Shown: positions 10,711-22,591 of the stretch, piece by piece
Position numbering within the stretch: the first letter of the stretch is position 1
Layout: every line of letters starts with the position of its first letter
Assembly (NCBI RefSeq): GCF_026745355.1
Contig: NC_079209.1
Location: forward strand, 27,265,058 to 27,329,057
Direction: 5' to 3'
DNA: 64,000 nucleotides
DNA from: Beta vulgaris subsp. vulgaris
Taxonomy: Eukaryota; Streptophyta; Magnoliopsida; Caryophyllales; Amaranthaceae
Made by a program: the position numbers and the translations under genes
Notes under the pieces: generated by a model
Databases searched by the model: none
What the model was told of the DNA's origin: nothing
The model's input: only the letters and a program-made list of their open reading frames with translations

Positions 10711-13700
10711 TTATACATTTCCATCTATGACAATATTAGACAGCCAGTTTCTATCTTCACTAGTCCACTTCATTGTTACACATCCCTGCAGTCTATGCCT
10801 AATATCAGACTTGATTTCTTGCACAATTTTTTCAGGCCTTCTCACATCATCAAACCAAAGCGCATGGTTCCCGTATGTCCATAGGTGATACACCATTGCA
10901 GTCAATACTGCATAATATGCCTTATGTCTGTTTCTTGATCTACATTGTCTTCCCCACTTCCTCCATGAATTATAAATTGTTTCATGTGTTCCCATTCTGA
11001 TTCCCATCCATTGCATGATTTTTTTACACACAATTTTGTTCTAGTGACAATTGAAGAATAGGTATTGACTCGTTTCAACTTCATCATAACATAGCACACA
11101 TCTATCTTCTGACACTACTCTAGCAGCTTTTAACCTTTCTCGAGTTTTCAACTTACCTAGCATCAACATCCAAGCAATGAATGAGTGCTTTGGCACATTA
11201 TAACTATTCCATACCCAATGATACCAATCCACCTTAAAGAGAGGACCTTTTAGCCAGTTATATCCTTCTTTCACAGTATAATGCTTAACTGAATTCAGCC
11301 ATTTATTTTGTTGATATACATTCTTGAACATATCCTTCATTCTACGGATTACCTTCCAAATCCAGCTAGCAGATGTAGGAGCTTCATACTCCCACCAATT
11401 GGTCTGTTTTAGGTACACATTATGCACCCATTTGATCCACAAAACATCTTCCTTTTGGGATACTTGCCATATATACTTTCCAATGGCAGCATTGTTCCAA
11501 GTAAAGCAATCCAGAAGTCCTATACCACCATACATTTTAGGTCTACAAACCCATTCCCAGGCTACTGGGGGACTCTTAGTCAGGACCACTTTACCTTCCC
11601 ACAAGAATGCTCTACAAATTTGGACAATTTTTTTCAGTACACTCTTGGACATTAAAAAGACTTGTGCCTAGTAAGTGTGAATACTCATTAACATTGAGTG
11701 TACCAGCACTGATCTCCCTGCATATGACAAGTGTCTTGAGTTTCAATACACCACTCTATGCAGTATCCTGTCAATTAACATATCACAGTCTGCCACAGCT
11801 ATCCTTTTAGATGTTATAAGAACACCTAGGTATCTAAAGGGAAATTGACCTTTAGTATACCCTATAAGTTGTAAAATTCTTCCTTGAATCTCCTCTTTCA
11901 CATTCCCATAGTAAATAACTGTCTTTGCAGGGTTTGCCTGTAAACCAGAAACTTGAGCAAAAGCCTTTAGAGCTCTGACCATTAACACCACTTACTGGAC
12001 AGTGCCTTTGCTAAACAACATTAAGTCGCCAGTAAAAATTAAATGTGTAATGCTGAGCTCCTTGCATCTATGATGATACTCAAATCTATCCTTCTTGCTC
12101 ATCTTCCTCAGTAGTCTTGTAAGGTACTCCATTGCAATCACAAACAGCAGGGGTGAGATAGGGTCACCCTGTCTCAACCCTCTTTTCCCTTTAAAGAAGC
12201 CACAAGTTTCACAATTTATGCATAATGTATAACTAGGATTAGTCATACATTCCATTACCCATTCGATGAATTTTTCTGGAAAATTGAGTCCCTTCAATAA
12301 ATCCCCAATAAATTCCCAACTTAAGGAATCATATGCCTTCCTTAAATCTATCTTCAATATACATCTAGGAGGCTGAGATTTCCTTTTATAGTGCTTCAAC
12401 ATGTCTTGGCAAATTAGAATGTTATGCATAATCCTCCTATTTGCCACAAATGCACTCTGAACTTCATCTATTATACTTGGAAGTACAGCTGCAAGCCTTG
12501 TACACATCAATTTAGATATAATCTTATATAGCACATTGCAGCATGCTATAGGTCTAAATTGTGTGACATCTGTTGGCTGTTCAATCTTTGGATTCAAGCA
12601 AAGATTAGTGGCATTTATCTGCTTTAGAAGTTTACCTGACTGGAATAACTTCTTCACTGCTACACAGATGTCCTGGCCTACACAAGGCCATGCCTTTTTG
12701 TAGAAAAAACTATTGTATCCATCTGGCCCAGGCGCCTTGTTATCCTCAATCTCCCATAATGCTGCTTTAATGTCAGCATCTGTAAATTCTGCACACATGG
12801 CACTTTGCTGCTCCCTACCTAGCACTTTGCCTTCTTGAATAATTGTCTGACTTACATGCCCTTCCAGAACCTGAGCTGAGCTTAACATTTCCTTGTAGTA
12901 CTCAATAAACGCTTCTTCAATTCCCTTCCTATCCTCTCTCATATTTCCTTGCTTATCCTTTATTCTATATATATGATTTTGCATTATTCTCTTCTTCATA
13001 CATGCATGAAAGTACTGGGTGTTCATATCACCCTTAGTGAGCTACTCCTGTTTAGCCTTCTGTTTCAGGAGCTACTTTTGGCTTTGTTCAGTTCAAAGTA
13101 TCTTCTTCTGGCTTCATTCTCAAGTTGCTGTAATCTCTCATTTGCAGGATCTTTGTGTATGTCCTCCTGTAGGTTCAGCATTTGATGTTTAGCTTCATCT
13201 GCAGCAACTTCTATATTGGAGAATTTCACCTTATTCAAATCTTTAAGTACCCCTTTCAGCTTCTTCAATTTTGTCACAATTGCAAACATTGGCACTCCTT
13301 CTATATCCTCTCTCCAAACTTCCTGTACCTTATCCATAAATTCCTCAGCATGAGTCCACATGTTAAAGAACCTGAAGGCTTTTGGTTTTGTACTAACATC
13401 CTTTTCAAAGCTAATCACATATGGGCAGTGATCAGATACACTTTCAGGCAAATATTTTGCTATAGCATGACTGAATACCTTATCCCATTCATCATTTGCT
13501 ATCACCCTGTCAATTCTTGAGAAGACTCTATCTCCTCCTTCCTGCTTATTGCTCCAGGTAAAATGAGCACCAGTGGTTCTATGTTCATATAATCCACTAC
13601 CTCTCATACAGTTCCTAAACCCATCTACTTCGGCCAAAGTTACAGAGGATCCTATTCTCTCATTCAAGTGTAAAACATTGTTAAAATCTCCACCAACCAT

Positions 13701-14105
13701 CCAAGCATCCTTCACCTGTGTAATCTTCTGCAGTCTTAACCACAACTCCTCCCTATCAGTGGCCTCATTCATTCCATAGACAAATGTAGCATAGAAACTC
13801 CTTCCTGATGCTCTATGTTCAACCCTACAATGAATATATTGAGTATGACACTCAAGGATATTGACATAAAAAATATAAGGTAACTAGATAACCCAAATCC
13901 TACCTCCTTTATGATTTCTGTAATTAGTCACCACACTCCACCCATCACAAACACTACTAAAAATTTTAGGGAAATTACTACACTTCACCCTTGTTGTCAA
14001 AATGCCACACAACCCCACTTTATTATGCTTCAAAAACCACCTTACTTCTGGGTGTTTCACAGGGTTGTTGAGCCCTCTTACATTTCAGAAGCCTATCTTA
14101 TCCAT
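10711..14105 (-). pseudogene. LINE-A ORF2: endonuclease, reverse transcriptase, zf-RVT
   Basis: Begins MDKIGF then a stop then NVRGLNN. The apurinic-type endonuclease shows GGDFNNVL and SDHCPYVISF. Its expected catalytic Glu motif (LLET) reads ILTTRVK, so that residue appears lost. The reverse transcriptase runs from about 13026 with DIKAALWEIEDNKAPGPDGY, DLRKAYDSLSW and GLRQGDPISPLLF. Its catalytic FADD box reads FTGDLMLF, replacing one of the two Asp by Gly. In-frame stops follow at 11992, near 11740 and near 11675, and a frameshift plus a TAG occur near 13030-13080. The C-terminal zinc-binding domain (KPPVAWEWV-like, then KHSFIAWMLMLGKLKTRERL, CVLCYDEVET) is well kept. The intact protein nicks DNA and primes reverse transcription from the nick. 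This copy cannot do so. Confidence 0.9.
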
Positions 14106-14193
14106 TAGGGATAATCTCTTCACCTTCTTCAGGTCTTAAACCTTCTGCACTCTCCATTCTATTAATATCTTGCTCCTCTCTCTCATTCACCTC

Positions 14194-15465
14194 CTAAGCC
14201 TCATTATCTTCTGCATTTTCCTCCCTACTCTCCTCTGCAATAGTCTCCAGCTGTGGGCTCTTACTCTGCACTTGAACTACCATCTGTGTGTTCCCATGCA
14301 CTCCTTCACTCCTTCCACCTTTATCAGTACTAGCAGCCTTAGGAACCCAAATTTTCTTCGGTTTTTGGTTCCTTTGAGCCACTTCCAATTTCTTCTGTCT
14401 ACATTCCACCATATTATGTCCCATACCTTTACAATCTGCACACATGATAGGTTTACATTCATACTAAATTTGTTGCATCTCTACATTACCCTTCTCATTC
14501 ATATAAGCCACCTCTTTAGGGAATTCTTGATCCATCCTTACTTCCACTAGCACACGAGCATACTCTAGAATGTCCTTCTGGGCAGTTGCTCTATCAGTTT
14601 TAAGAGGCTTACCAATCTTACTTGCTAGCTTATACAAGGTTGTTTGCCCCCAGTATTTCAAGGCTAAATTACGCATTCTTATCCAGGTTGGAACCACTTT
14701 CACATCTTCCTTCCTGAGATCAACACCTGGAGCCCAATGCTTCATGATGACTGGCTTCCTCTAAAAAAAAATAGCCCCAGCCTCCACTGCTCTATTCTTA
14801 TTGTCCTCAGAGTGAAAACGAACCACAAACACACCTTTTTCCAACATCGCCACCTTGTCCACTCCATACTTCCCCCAAACTCGTCTTATGAATCCATCTA
14901 TGATTCTAAAAGGAGGCTTCACTCCCAATATATAACATATCAGTGCAGATTTCCAGTATTCCACCTTTGGTTTAATGTCCTCTTCAGTTATTCTAATCAA
15001 CTCATCTTCGCTATTTCTAGTCAAATCCTCATTTTCAGGACTCAGTTTTATCCCCCCTTCATTTCTATTATCAAATAGAGATTTCCATAGATGAGGGTTA
15101 CCTGGGTTACTGGCCAGCTGTTGCATAGGATGAGGTGAAGGATTGACACCACTACTTCCACCTTGCCTTAACGGAGTACGAACCAATTCAACCCATTCTG
15201 CCAACGTATTCCTCCTTGCCTCAAAGCTCGCACGATCCTGCTCCGATGCCACCATATCTAAAGAAGCATGAGATTTAGTATCATCTTCCTCAGTCGTCCA
15301 ACTTAACGCTGAAATGTCCTGCAGTTCATTCACATTTCTTTGTTTCCTTGCATCCCCTGATTGAGGAATACGCACTATTTTTTCCTTCTCGGCTTGGGAT
15401 ATCTTAGCTTTACCTTTAAGATGACCCTTCTTACTATTATTACCCTTCTTTGAACATTTCGTCAT
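14194..15465 (-). pseudogene. LINE-A ORF1: DUF4283 and CCHC RNA-binding protein
   Basis: Starts MTKCSKKGNNSKKGHLKGK, a basic N-terminus, then passes through an acidic linker to the plant LINE DUF4283 domain (YWKSALICYILGVKPPF, FIRRVWGKYGVDKVAML, VFVVRFHSEDNKNRAVEAG). Next come APGVDLRKEDVKVVPTWIR and a zinc knuckle CADCKGMGHNMVEC. The C-terminal tail is polar and acidic. Two in-frame TAG codons, one after GAIFF (near 14761) and one after EMQQI (near 14464), break an otherwise continuous frame. ORF1 proteins coat LINE RNA and chaperone its reverse transcription. Confidence 0.9.
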
Positions 15466-15572
15466 GGTTCAGCAAACTGCTGAGGTTCAAGGGAACAGTA
15501 ACAATAAGCGTTTTTCAAAAACCTAGAAAGAGGGAGGAGCTTCTCTCTCTAGACGTCATCCTCACTTCTTTA

Positions 15573-15589
15573 ATTTTTTTCTTCCTTTT
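15573..15589. repeat. LINE-A target-site duplication, right copy
   Basis: ATTTTTTTCTTCCTTTT matches 10581-10596 except for one extra T in the homopolymer. Confidence 0.85.
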
Positions 15590-16878
15590 ATTTTGTATTT
15601 AGGGTGGTTTGGTTGCATGCATGGTATGTTGCTAAGAGTGTTCATAACGTGATTAGAAGACCTTCCTTGCATATGACTTGATAGTTTTGGAAGCGTTGTT
15701 GTGACTTAGGGTGATATTTGAGAATGGTATCTTTTAGTAGAGTATTTTTTAGATTAGGTGAGTTGGTTGAATGGATTGCCTTGTCCCTTGTGCGATAAAC
15801 CCCGAAGGAGGGCCAAGAACCTCGTAAGATTCATTTACAATCCTCACCATTGATCGCCTATTGTGACTTGTATTTTAGCTCCCCATAATTTAGGGCGTTT
15901 CATTTTGCTAGAATTAGGAGTTCAAAAGCCAAAAATCCTTTTGTACCAGCATAGTTATCCGCTTCTCAACCGATTTGAGTTTCTCTATCCTATTTTTGCT
16001 TAACACTCATAATAAGTCATGGCCAAACTTTCCTCAAAGTGGAGTACATATCTAGTTTGTACTTTGATTTTTTTTGATACTAAGCCTTAGGTTGAAAGTT
16101 AATGTGTTTGTATAATTTCAAAGATGAGGAAAATTGCGAAAAATAAGAGAGAACAAACAAAAAGTTCTTATTTATTCATTTTAATTCTCGTTGTACCAAA
16201 CGGAAGTGAAATAGCAAACTGATGAGCAAAACGAAAAACATGTGCTAATATTGAAAATTAAAGTGAAAAAAAAAGTGGTTATGTTTGAGTTGTAAATTTG
16301 AATTGGTGTTAGGACTAGTTTGGAGGAGTCTTTTTTCCCTAGTTTGTACTCCGCTTTACCCTTCTTGCACCACATTCCCAAATTGATATCCTCACCCGTA
16401 ACCTAGCCCAATTACAACTGTGATAAAGTCCCTTTTGACTTCTAGATTAGTCTTGGTCAATTAGTAGTGGTTGATGAGATTTTGTGCAAGTGATGATGAG
16501 GGTCATCAAAATGTGGTAGAGGCGAGCTAATATGGTTAAGCATCCCTAGGGAGGATTCAAACTAGGGACTAAAAGTGTAGAGGATTGAGGATTCACTCCT
16601 AGAAAACCAAATTTTCTAGAAGACTCGGGTGATTGGTAGATTGAATCTCATAAGTCACTCTTGTGTTTCTTAGTCATCTTTCCTCTTGTATTTGGTTGGT
16701 CTCCTAAATCTTGTTATGAACTCATTTAGCTTGCGTGTCATGTTTGTAGCTTGCATTTAGAGTATTTAGGCTAGTGAGTTGCATGATTTTTACCTCTCAT
16801 CTTTTTCTCCTCTTGCCTTTATTCTTTATTGTTTTTGATTTACTTGAGAACAAGTAAAATGCTAAGCTTAGAGGCCTT
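15590..16878 (+). other. Athila 3' untranslated region, right of LINE-A
   Basis: This is the continuation of 10273-10580 after LINE-A. I see no gene. Athila elements usually carry a long untranslated stretch between the 3' ORF and the LTR, and this fits. It ends in GCTAAGCTTAGAGGCCTT, a weak polypurine-tract candidate, just before the LTR. Confidence 0.5.
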
Positions 16879-17600
16879 TGATAAGTGCGTTTCTAACGCA
16901 CTTTACGGATTCTTTTAAGTTTATTTTGATCCTCAGTCACCCTTTTCTTACCTACTTCTTCTCCTTCTTATATTTCATTCACTTGATAATTATTAATCAT
17001 AGTAATAGTTTGCTAGATTTTCGGTTAATTTTGATTGAATTTATGTTGCATTTGCTTTCACCGTGCATTGCCGTATTTTGATTGTAATTCTGACCATTTT
17101 CGAGGTTGCAAGTAGGAAGAAACGAGATAAGTCGAGAGTTTTGAGGATCTTACGTGCACAAAAAGAGAAGAAAAAAGGATTTTGGGTAGTAGCATAGGTG
17201 CGCCCACACCAGCTACTTAGGTGCACCCACACCAGTTACTATGGTGGGCTCCCACCATCCAACAGTTTTGGGTTCCTTGATGTTAGTGGCTCTGGTGCAC
17301 CTGCATAGGCCAAGGAGGTGCGCCTGTTCTAGGCGTATTTTTGTTTCACCTACGCGAGTTGAGTACATATTTGACTACCACATTGTAAGGGTTTTGTTTT
17401 AAAAATGTTTTGAAGTCGCCAACAAGTATTTAAAAGAAGACTCATAAACCTAATTGGATATTGGGAAACCTTGGGATACCTGTGGGACTTATCCAATGTA
17501 GATTTTCCCTTCGAGACACTATAGATGGTAAATGAACTATAAATTGAGTTCAAGGGTGAGTGTACGAACACGATCAGCTTGTCATCCAGTTCTAACCTTT
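16879..17600 (+). repeat. Start of Athila 3' LTR
   Basis: Opens TGATAAGTGCGTTTCTAACG, the TGATAAGTGCGTTT type of start I associate with plant Athila LTRs. It contains repeated GTGCGCCCACACC-like motifs at about 17195-17320; similar words occur near the integrase end at 6195-6235. The end of the LTR was not located, so 17600 is a guess. Confidence 0.5.
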
Positions 17601-18225
17601 ACTAATAAATATTGATTCATGTCAATTTTTATGCAATATAATAACCAAAAAAAAATATTTTCATGCACCCTAAAAATAATTAGTCTAGGTTGGTTTAGGA
17701 AAGACAAAAGATTACTTTTTAGTGATATGTTATTAGGTAATCAAATTAAAGGAAACCTCGAAGCTTGTTCAAATTATCTGATTAATATTAGAACAGTGCT
17801 TAGGTCTTTGATTAGCAAAAATAACATGTGGGTGATGAAAACTTTAAAACAAAACAATCATAACAACATGCATATAGACGTCAAAATAAATAGAAAAGAA
17901 ATAAGAGAGTTAGAATGTATAAAGGAACGATTTTATATTAAAGATCTACATCTATCCAAGAACCCACAGGAATATATGGTGGCTTGGGTCTGCGAGATTG
18001 AAAACGTCCGGGACGAGCAATCATGAAGCCTGAAAATATGAATATGTATGTATGTCTAAATTGGGGTAGGATAGTATGGGTCAAGCTTGTGGAAATTGGT
18101 GTCGGAAGTATGGCATGCATATTGGCCTTAGCATGTAGAAACTCACCATTGTGCAATCATGAAAAGAGGTGCCCGAGGGGTGTACGAAGTGTCTATGCGA
18201 TGATACTATGATAATTTGTGAAATG
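17601..18225. other. No recognised gene
   Basis: Stop-rich sequence between the Athila LTR and the first Transposase_24-like exon. A piece at 17966-18024 (VAWVCEIENVRDEQ) could be an upstream exon of the same gene, but nothing supports that beyond position. Confidence 0.3.
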
Positions 18226-19780
18226 CGTTTCGTTGTAGAATCTTTTCCATATCGAAGATGATGAAGCTAAGAGGAATCTTTTTATATCCGTGATTGACGA
18301 GAGATTCAGAGATTCCAAGACTAAGTTAGTGTCTGGGTGGATCACTAAGTGGAGAAAAGTAGTAGGTACAAAGAAGAAGAAAAACTATGGTGGAGAAACG
18401 TCATCCGGATCCCAAGCTTCACCGGAAGCATCATCCAAACCCTAAATTACCATATCAAATATGGAAAAATATCAAATCTGAAGAGTGGGAATCATTTTTT
18501 GCCAAAAGAAACTACCCCATAAGCTATTGTAAGAATGTTAGTAATATTTACTACACTTAGCTCCAGTAATATTGCATAACACCGTACTTAACTTTGTTTG
18601 TAATTGTGTGTTTTAGGCAAGACGTGAGAAAAGCAGCTCGAGTGCAAAAGCTAGGAAGTATTATTATCATTTGGGTGTTGATTCGTATAATGAGGCGAGA
18701 GAGAAGTGAATGTATGACCATTACCCCCACAATGGGGTCGAAAATGGCAACGACAATAAGCTATACGACCACAGCTACACGGTTCGACAACCAGATAGAG
18801 TCCTCGATTGGTGGTGTACAATGCATGGGGTTGATGCAAAGAGAAAAAGAGTCTTGCCTGATCCCAGTATATAATAGATAGCCAACATCATCGAAAGTGC
18901 ACAAACAATATTCAATCACTAGCATTTTTCTCTTATTTTATGTAGATTGGCTTGAAGGAGAAACGAGGCAGTCGGTGAGTTCACTCCTAAAGCACACATT
19001 GATTCATTGCACGAAACTTTAGGAAAGGACCATAATGGACGTGTGAGGGGCGTAGGAGGTGTCTGCCTCGATTTGAAAAATGTATATGGTGATCAATACA
19101 CTATAGCAAAAAAATCAAGTGCAACTAGTGTGAATTCGGTGGCATTGTTAGATGTGGAGTCTATCAAAGCTGCAATTCAGGAGGAGCTCAAGGAGGAGAT
19201 GACACATAGCTTCAACACCATATTGGAGCAAATGGGTTTACTAACTTTTGCATTCAAGAAGGGTTGTGATATTCCACCTAGCCATCCGACCGGTGATCCA
19301 CGAACATCCTATGATCAAATGATACCTTTACTTGATCCACCAATACCCGAGTTGAAGGTAATCAGTTAATCCCTTTGCTTTACTAAACAACCATTATTCT
19401 TAAAATGCATGGAATTCTTACTATAATAATGTTGTTTCATAGTGTAACTATAAATGGAGTTCTTTTAAAGGAAGAGACCTCATGCAAACTATTAGCTCAG
19501 GAAGATAGTTGTGATAATTTCATTACGGTAGCTTATGGCCATGCACAACCCCCTAGTGATCGAGTACGATTGCATAACTAGTTAGTGGACGATAATCACT
19601 ATGTGGTCATCCTCAATGAATTTGTGTCTAGTTTCGAATAATTGAGTTTCGTTACCGAAGCCAGAAGTTAGTCTATATTCACTGAGTGATGCCCTTGGCA
19701 GTTATGTTCTATGGCCGTGTGCATGGGTGCGGTTTTCATATGAGGTACAATGATTAACATACATATATTGCGTGTTTTAA
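18226..19780 (+). pseudogene. CACTA accessory gene relic, Transposase_24-like exons
   Basis: Several exon-like blocks can be read. 18240-18446 has IEDDEAKRNLFISVIDERF and KTKLVSGWITKWRKVVG. 18471-18532 gives EEWESFFAKRNYPISY followed by a GTAAGA donor. 18617-18880 has ARKYYYHLGVDSYNEAREK. 18943-19368 has LHETLGKDHNGRVRGVGGV, AAIQEELKEEM and the surrounding linker. About 19470-19745 contains YSLSDALGSYVLWP. The pattern of ERW-like box, a LGK-H-GRVRGVG box and a DALG-YV-WP box is what I know from plant CACTA elements encoding a Transposase_24-type protein fused to a Ulp1-like protease. The downstream Ulp1-like exons support this. Stops and frameshifts are common; it is not functional. Confidence 0.5.
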
Positions 19781-19878
19781 TTTCTATTTCCTATGAAAGT
19801 TAGTAATATCTTTACTTTTAATTAATTACTAGGTATTGAGGAAGGCCGATTCACATGATAGGAAGGCAAAGAAGGCAT

Positions 19879-20276
19879 CAATAGTAGAAAAAGGACGATT
19901 TTTGTCGCCCCATTTGCGTCGCATGAAAGGCAAAACGACGCAAAAACATAATTTGTGTCGCATGGTATGAAGAGTACGATGCAAAACATCATTGCATAAG
20001 CACCAGATACGAACTATATTCGTTGTACCCTATTGATGTGCGACACATATAGCTCATGTGCATCCGACCCTTAGGCCCATCCGACGCACATTGCTGCATC
20101 CAGGTGACAAAATTTGAAGCCCTATCTGCGTCGCACTTAACTGATGTACGTTGCAAAAGGCTAATTTGCGTCGGATCCCTTGGCCCATCCGACGCAGATT
20201 AGTCCAAAAGGCCAACTCACTTTTTAAAACCCTAGCGCCTTTTAAATTCCTCTTGTGTCTCTCTCTCTCTCACCCT

Positions 20277-20350
<74 letters not shown>

Positions 20351-21477
20351 CCCTCTCTCTCTCCTTCTCCCACTCTTAACCGTCGTGCCGCTCCCTATCT
20401 CCGTTCGCCTCAAGCGAACAGCGAACAACAAACAACAAAACACATATATTCCATCGCCAAGGATGAATGCTCTTTCTCTCTACTCGAAAACTATTACTAG
20501 TAGATCCAAATTCTTCGAGTTTGATATGAACGAACACTCTTTCTCACTTTGACAGGTTCGTTTTTTTTTTTTTTCAATTTTTCAATCTGATTTTATATTT
20601 CATAGTCTACAATTTTTAGTTTTCAGATCTACTATTTAATTTTTTTCGTCTTTTCATTTTTTTTCATTTTTTAGATCTAATTTTCTGTTTTATTTTTGCT
20701 GTTTTAATTTTCTGTCTTCGGGTTTTATGCATCTGAAAATTATGGCCTTCTGCTTTTTCACTTTTATATCTGATATTTTATTTACTTTTTTTTTTGGCAT
20801 TTATCCTAGTCTACGATTTTCTTTTTAATTCTCTGTAATTCTTATTTTCATTTGCAGATCTGTGTTTGGTTCTTCTCGAAGTCTTCTTCGTCGGAAAATG
20901 TCGGCAGCTCCTCACTTTTGTCGTCGTTATTTTCATTTTAGTTTTACATTTTTTTTTTTACATTTTCAATGTAGTTTTTTTATAATGTATTTTTGTCTCT
21001 CATTCTAAATTTTCTAATACATATTTGACATTATTAATATAAAATACGTGTTACTAATGTTTGACATTGCCTCTTCACATTGCCTCCAATTTCTTTACAT
21101 TATTAAGCATTAGCATATGAAAAAAAACCTAAAAAAAGACAAAATATGAAAGTATAAAACTCATCCGCGTCGTATGTTGTGTTGTGTGCGACGCAGATGA
21201 ATTCTGATGGGAAGTGTCATGGTTCAGCTGATAGCAATTGGTAGACTGTTTTATCTGCGTCGCACTTTGTGTACCGTGCGACGCAAATAGCTCTCTACGG
21301 TTATTTGCATCGCACCGTATGCTATGTGTGATGCAAATGGTTAAAAGCTCTGTGTCGTTTTCTAATACGACGCAGATCACTTATTGGTCATTTGCGTCGA
21401 GACTTCTGTCGTCGGACCTACATCTGACGCAAATAAGGGTCCTAGGTCTGACGCAAATTGACCTTTCTCTACTAGTG
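19879..21477. mobile_element. CACTA-B1, non-autonomous CACTA element (TSD CAT)
   Basis: The left end is CAATAGTAGAAAAAGGACG; the right end read inward is CACTAGTAGAGAAAGGTC. CAT at 19876-19878 and 21478-21480 is the 3-bp target duplication. Subterminal arrays are built on TTGCGTCGCAC and its complement GTGCGACGCAAAT (about 19905-20215 and 21160-21460). The core holds a long CT tract, CT-rich leader-like sequence and a CTTTGACAGGTTCG junction followed by T-rich intron-like DNA. It lies inside the CACTA accessory gene relic. A second member of the family is at 38010, in the opposite orientation. No transposase is encoded. Confidence 0.9.
20281..20347. repeat. (CT)n microsatellite in CACTA-B1
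   Basis: A CT run of over 30 units. Serine-leucine open frames across it are artefacts. Confidence 0.97.
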
Positions 21478-21480
21478 CAT

Positions 21481-21736
21481 GTTCACCTGATAAGAAGGCA
21501 AGTTTACGTGATGAAGGTGAACCGAATGTGTAGAATGTAAATGTTTTATGACAAAGAATCCAATTATTCTCGAGCTAGAGTTGTTGCGAGACCTTACTAC
21601 TCCATGCTTTTGGTTACATGAGTGCGCTAGCGATTTATCAAATGGTACTATAATCGAGATTCCTTTGTGGGGGGGGGGGATTCCACTACCTTGAGGAGTC
21701 ATCAATATGGATGTCTAAGCTCAATATTAAAGATTA

Positions 21737-21779
<43 letters not shown>

Positions 21780-21787
21780 TATTATAT

Positions 21788-21823
<36 letters not shown>

Positions 21824-22086
21824 TTAATTAGTTCTCAATTCAACTTCCATAATAAGTAAGTTTACTTTTAATCAATATGATTTCTCAGGTTATTATACAA
21901 TGAATTGCTTGGAACATCAAGTGAGTCAATGTTTTGTTGGTTATGTCCAAACAAAATATGAGATGATAATTGCTTAAAAAACAAAGCCGAAGTGAAAGAG
22001 TATCTCGATAGGAGTTTCAATGCATCGTCTCGTTTAGGATATCATCATGTCATCCTTGTCCTCTATATTGAAAAGTATGCTTCTTA
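21481..22086 (+). pseudogene. CACTA accessory gene relic, exons before Ulp1 catalytic Cys
   Basis: Around 21570-21700 the reading LLRDLTTPCFWLHECASDL then NGTIIEIPLW resembles the linker that precedes the Ulp1 domain in plant CACTA-type proteins. At 21890-22086 there follow LLYNELLGTSSESMFCW and, after a stop, AEVKEYLDRSFNASSRLGY and HHVILVLYIEK, in the place of the Ulp1 His region. A run of G at 21668 and an AT microsatellite at 21739-21822 disrupt it. The catalytic-Cys exon is at 26579-26677, displaced by a gypsy LTR and decayed sequence. Confidence 0.45.
21739..21822. repeat. (TA)n microsatellite
   Basis: Two long TA runs separated by a short ATTATATTATT interruption. Confidence 0.97.
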
Positions 22087-22265
22087 AACCTTTTTTACTT
22101 CTATTATTCGATAATGAAATTCACCTATTAATTATTTTTTGACTAATAACTATATTTCCTTGTCTTTTTAGGGTTCATTAGACACTAATTGCGATATGTT
22201 TGTCAAGGAACCAACTCTACCACTTTGATTCTTTCCGTCTACCACTTTCATTAGACACTAATTGC

Positions 22266-22266
22266 G

Positions 22267-22344
<78 letters not shown>

Positions 22345-22434
22345 GTATACGTATACGTATACGTATACGTATACCTATACCTATACCTATACCTATACCT
22401 ATACCTATACCTATACCTATACCTATACCTATAC

Positions 22435-22519
<85 letters not shown>

Positions 22520-22587
22520 CATACACATACACATATATACATATACATATCCATATACATATCCATACACATATACATATACATATC
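22266..22587. repeat. Mosaic hexanucleotide array
   Basis: A single array of six-base units in blocks: CATATA (to about 22344), CGTATA (about 22345-22373), CCTATA (about 22374-22440), CATATA again (about 22441-22517), then irregular variants with CACATA and CCATATA. Most of it alternates purine and pyrimidine. It opens reading frames of Tyr-Thr and Ile-His dipeptides on both strands that are not genes. A gypsy LTR abuts its right end. Confidence 0.95.
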
Positions 22588-22591
22588 ATAT

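Larger units (their letters stand above)
10597..15572 (-). mobile_element. LINE-A, full-length L1-type retrotransposon
   Basis: A complete minus-strand LINE: 5' UTR, ORF1 (15465 to 14194), ORF2 (14105 to about 10711), 3' UTR and a short poly(A) tail seen as T residues at 10597-10604. A 16-17-bp target duplication flanks it. Nearly 5 kb with both ends present is unusual, because most LINE copies are 5'-truncated. The reading frame is largely continuous, broken by a handful of nonsense codons and at least one frameshift, so it is younger than LINE-B. It inserted into the 3' untranslated part of the Athila element. Confidence 0.9.
3430..17600 (+). mobile_element. Athila-type Ty3/gypsy element, 5'-truncated and nested
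   Basis: Plus-strand order is RNase H (about 3505-3871), integrase (3890-6190), spacer, an Athila-type 3' ORF (about 8762-10272), a long untranslated stretch and an LTR start at 16879. This is the Athila layout, pol followed by an extra ORF in the envelope position. Three younger insertions split it: CACTA elements at 4569-5659 and 6269-7960, and a LINE at 10597-15572. Removing them rejoins the reading: integrase codons for KKYSV run on into HKAELPYHPQ, and the host flanks of the LINE meet at its target duplication. Gag, protease, reverse transcriptase and the 5' LTR are not recognisable. The right limit near 17.6 kb is approximate, because the LTR end and target duplication were not found. 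Confidence 0.75.

Noticed and set aside
20151..20552. Plus-strand frames with Ser-Leu runs
   Set aside because: Created by the CT microsatellite in the CACTA-B1 core; no conserved sequence outside it.
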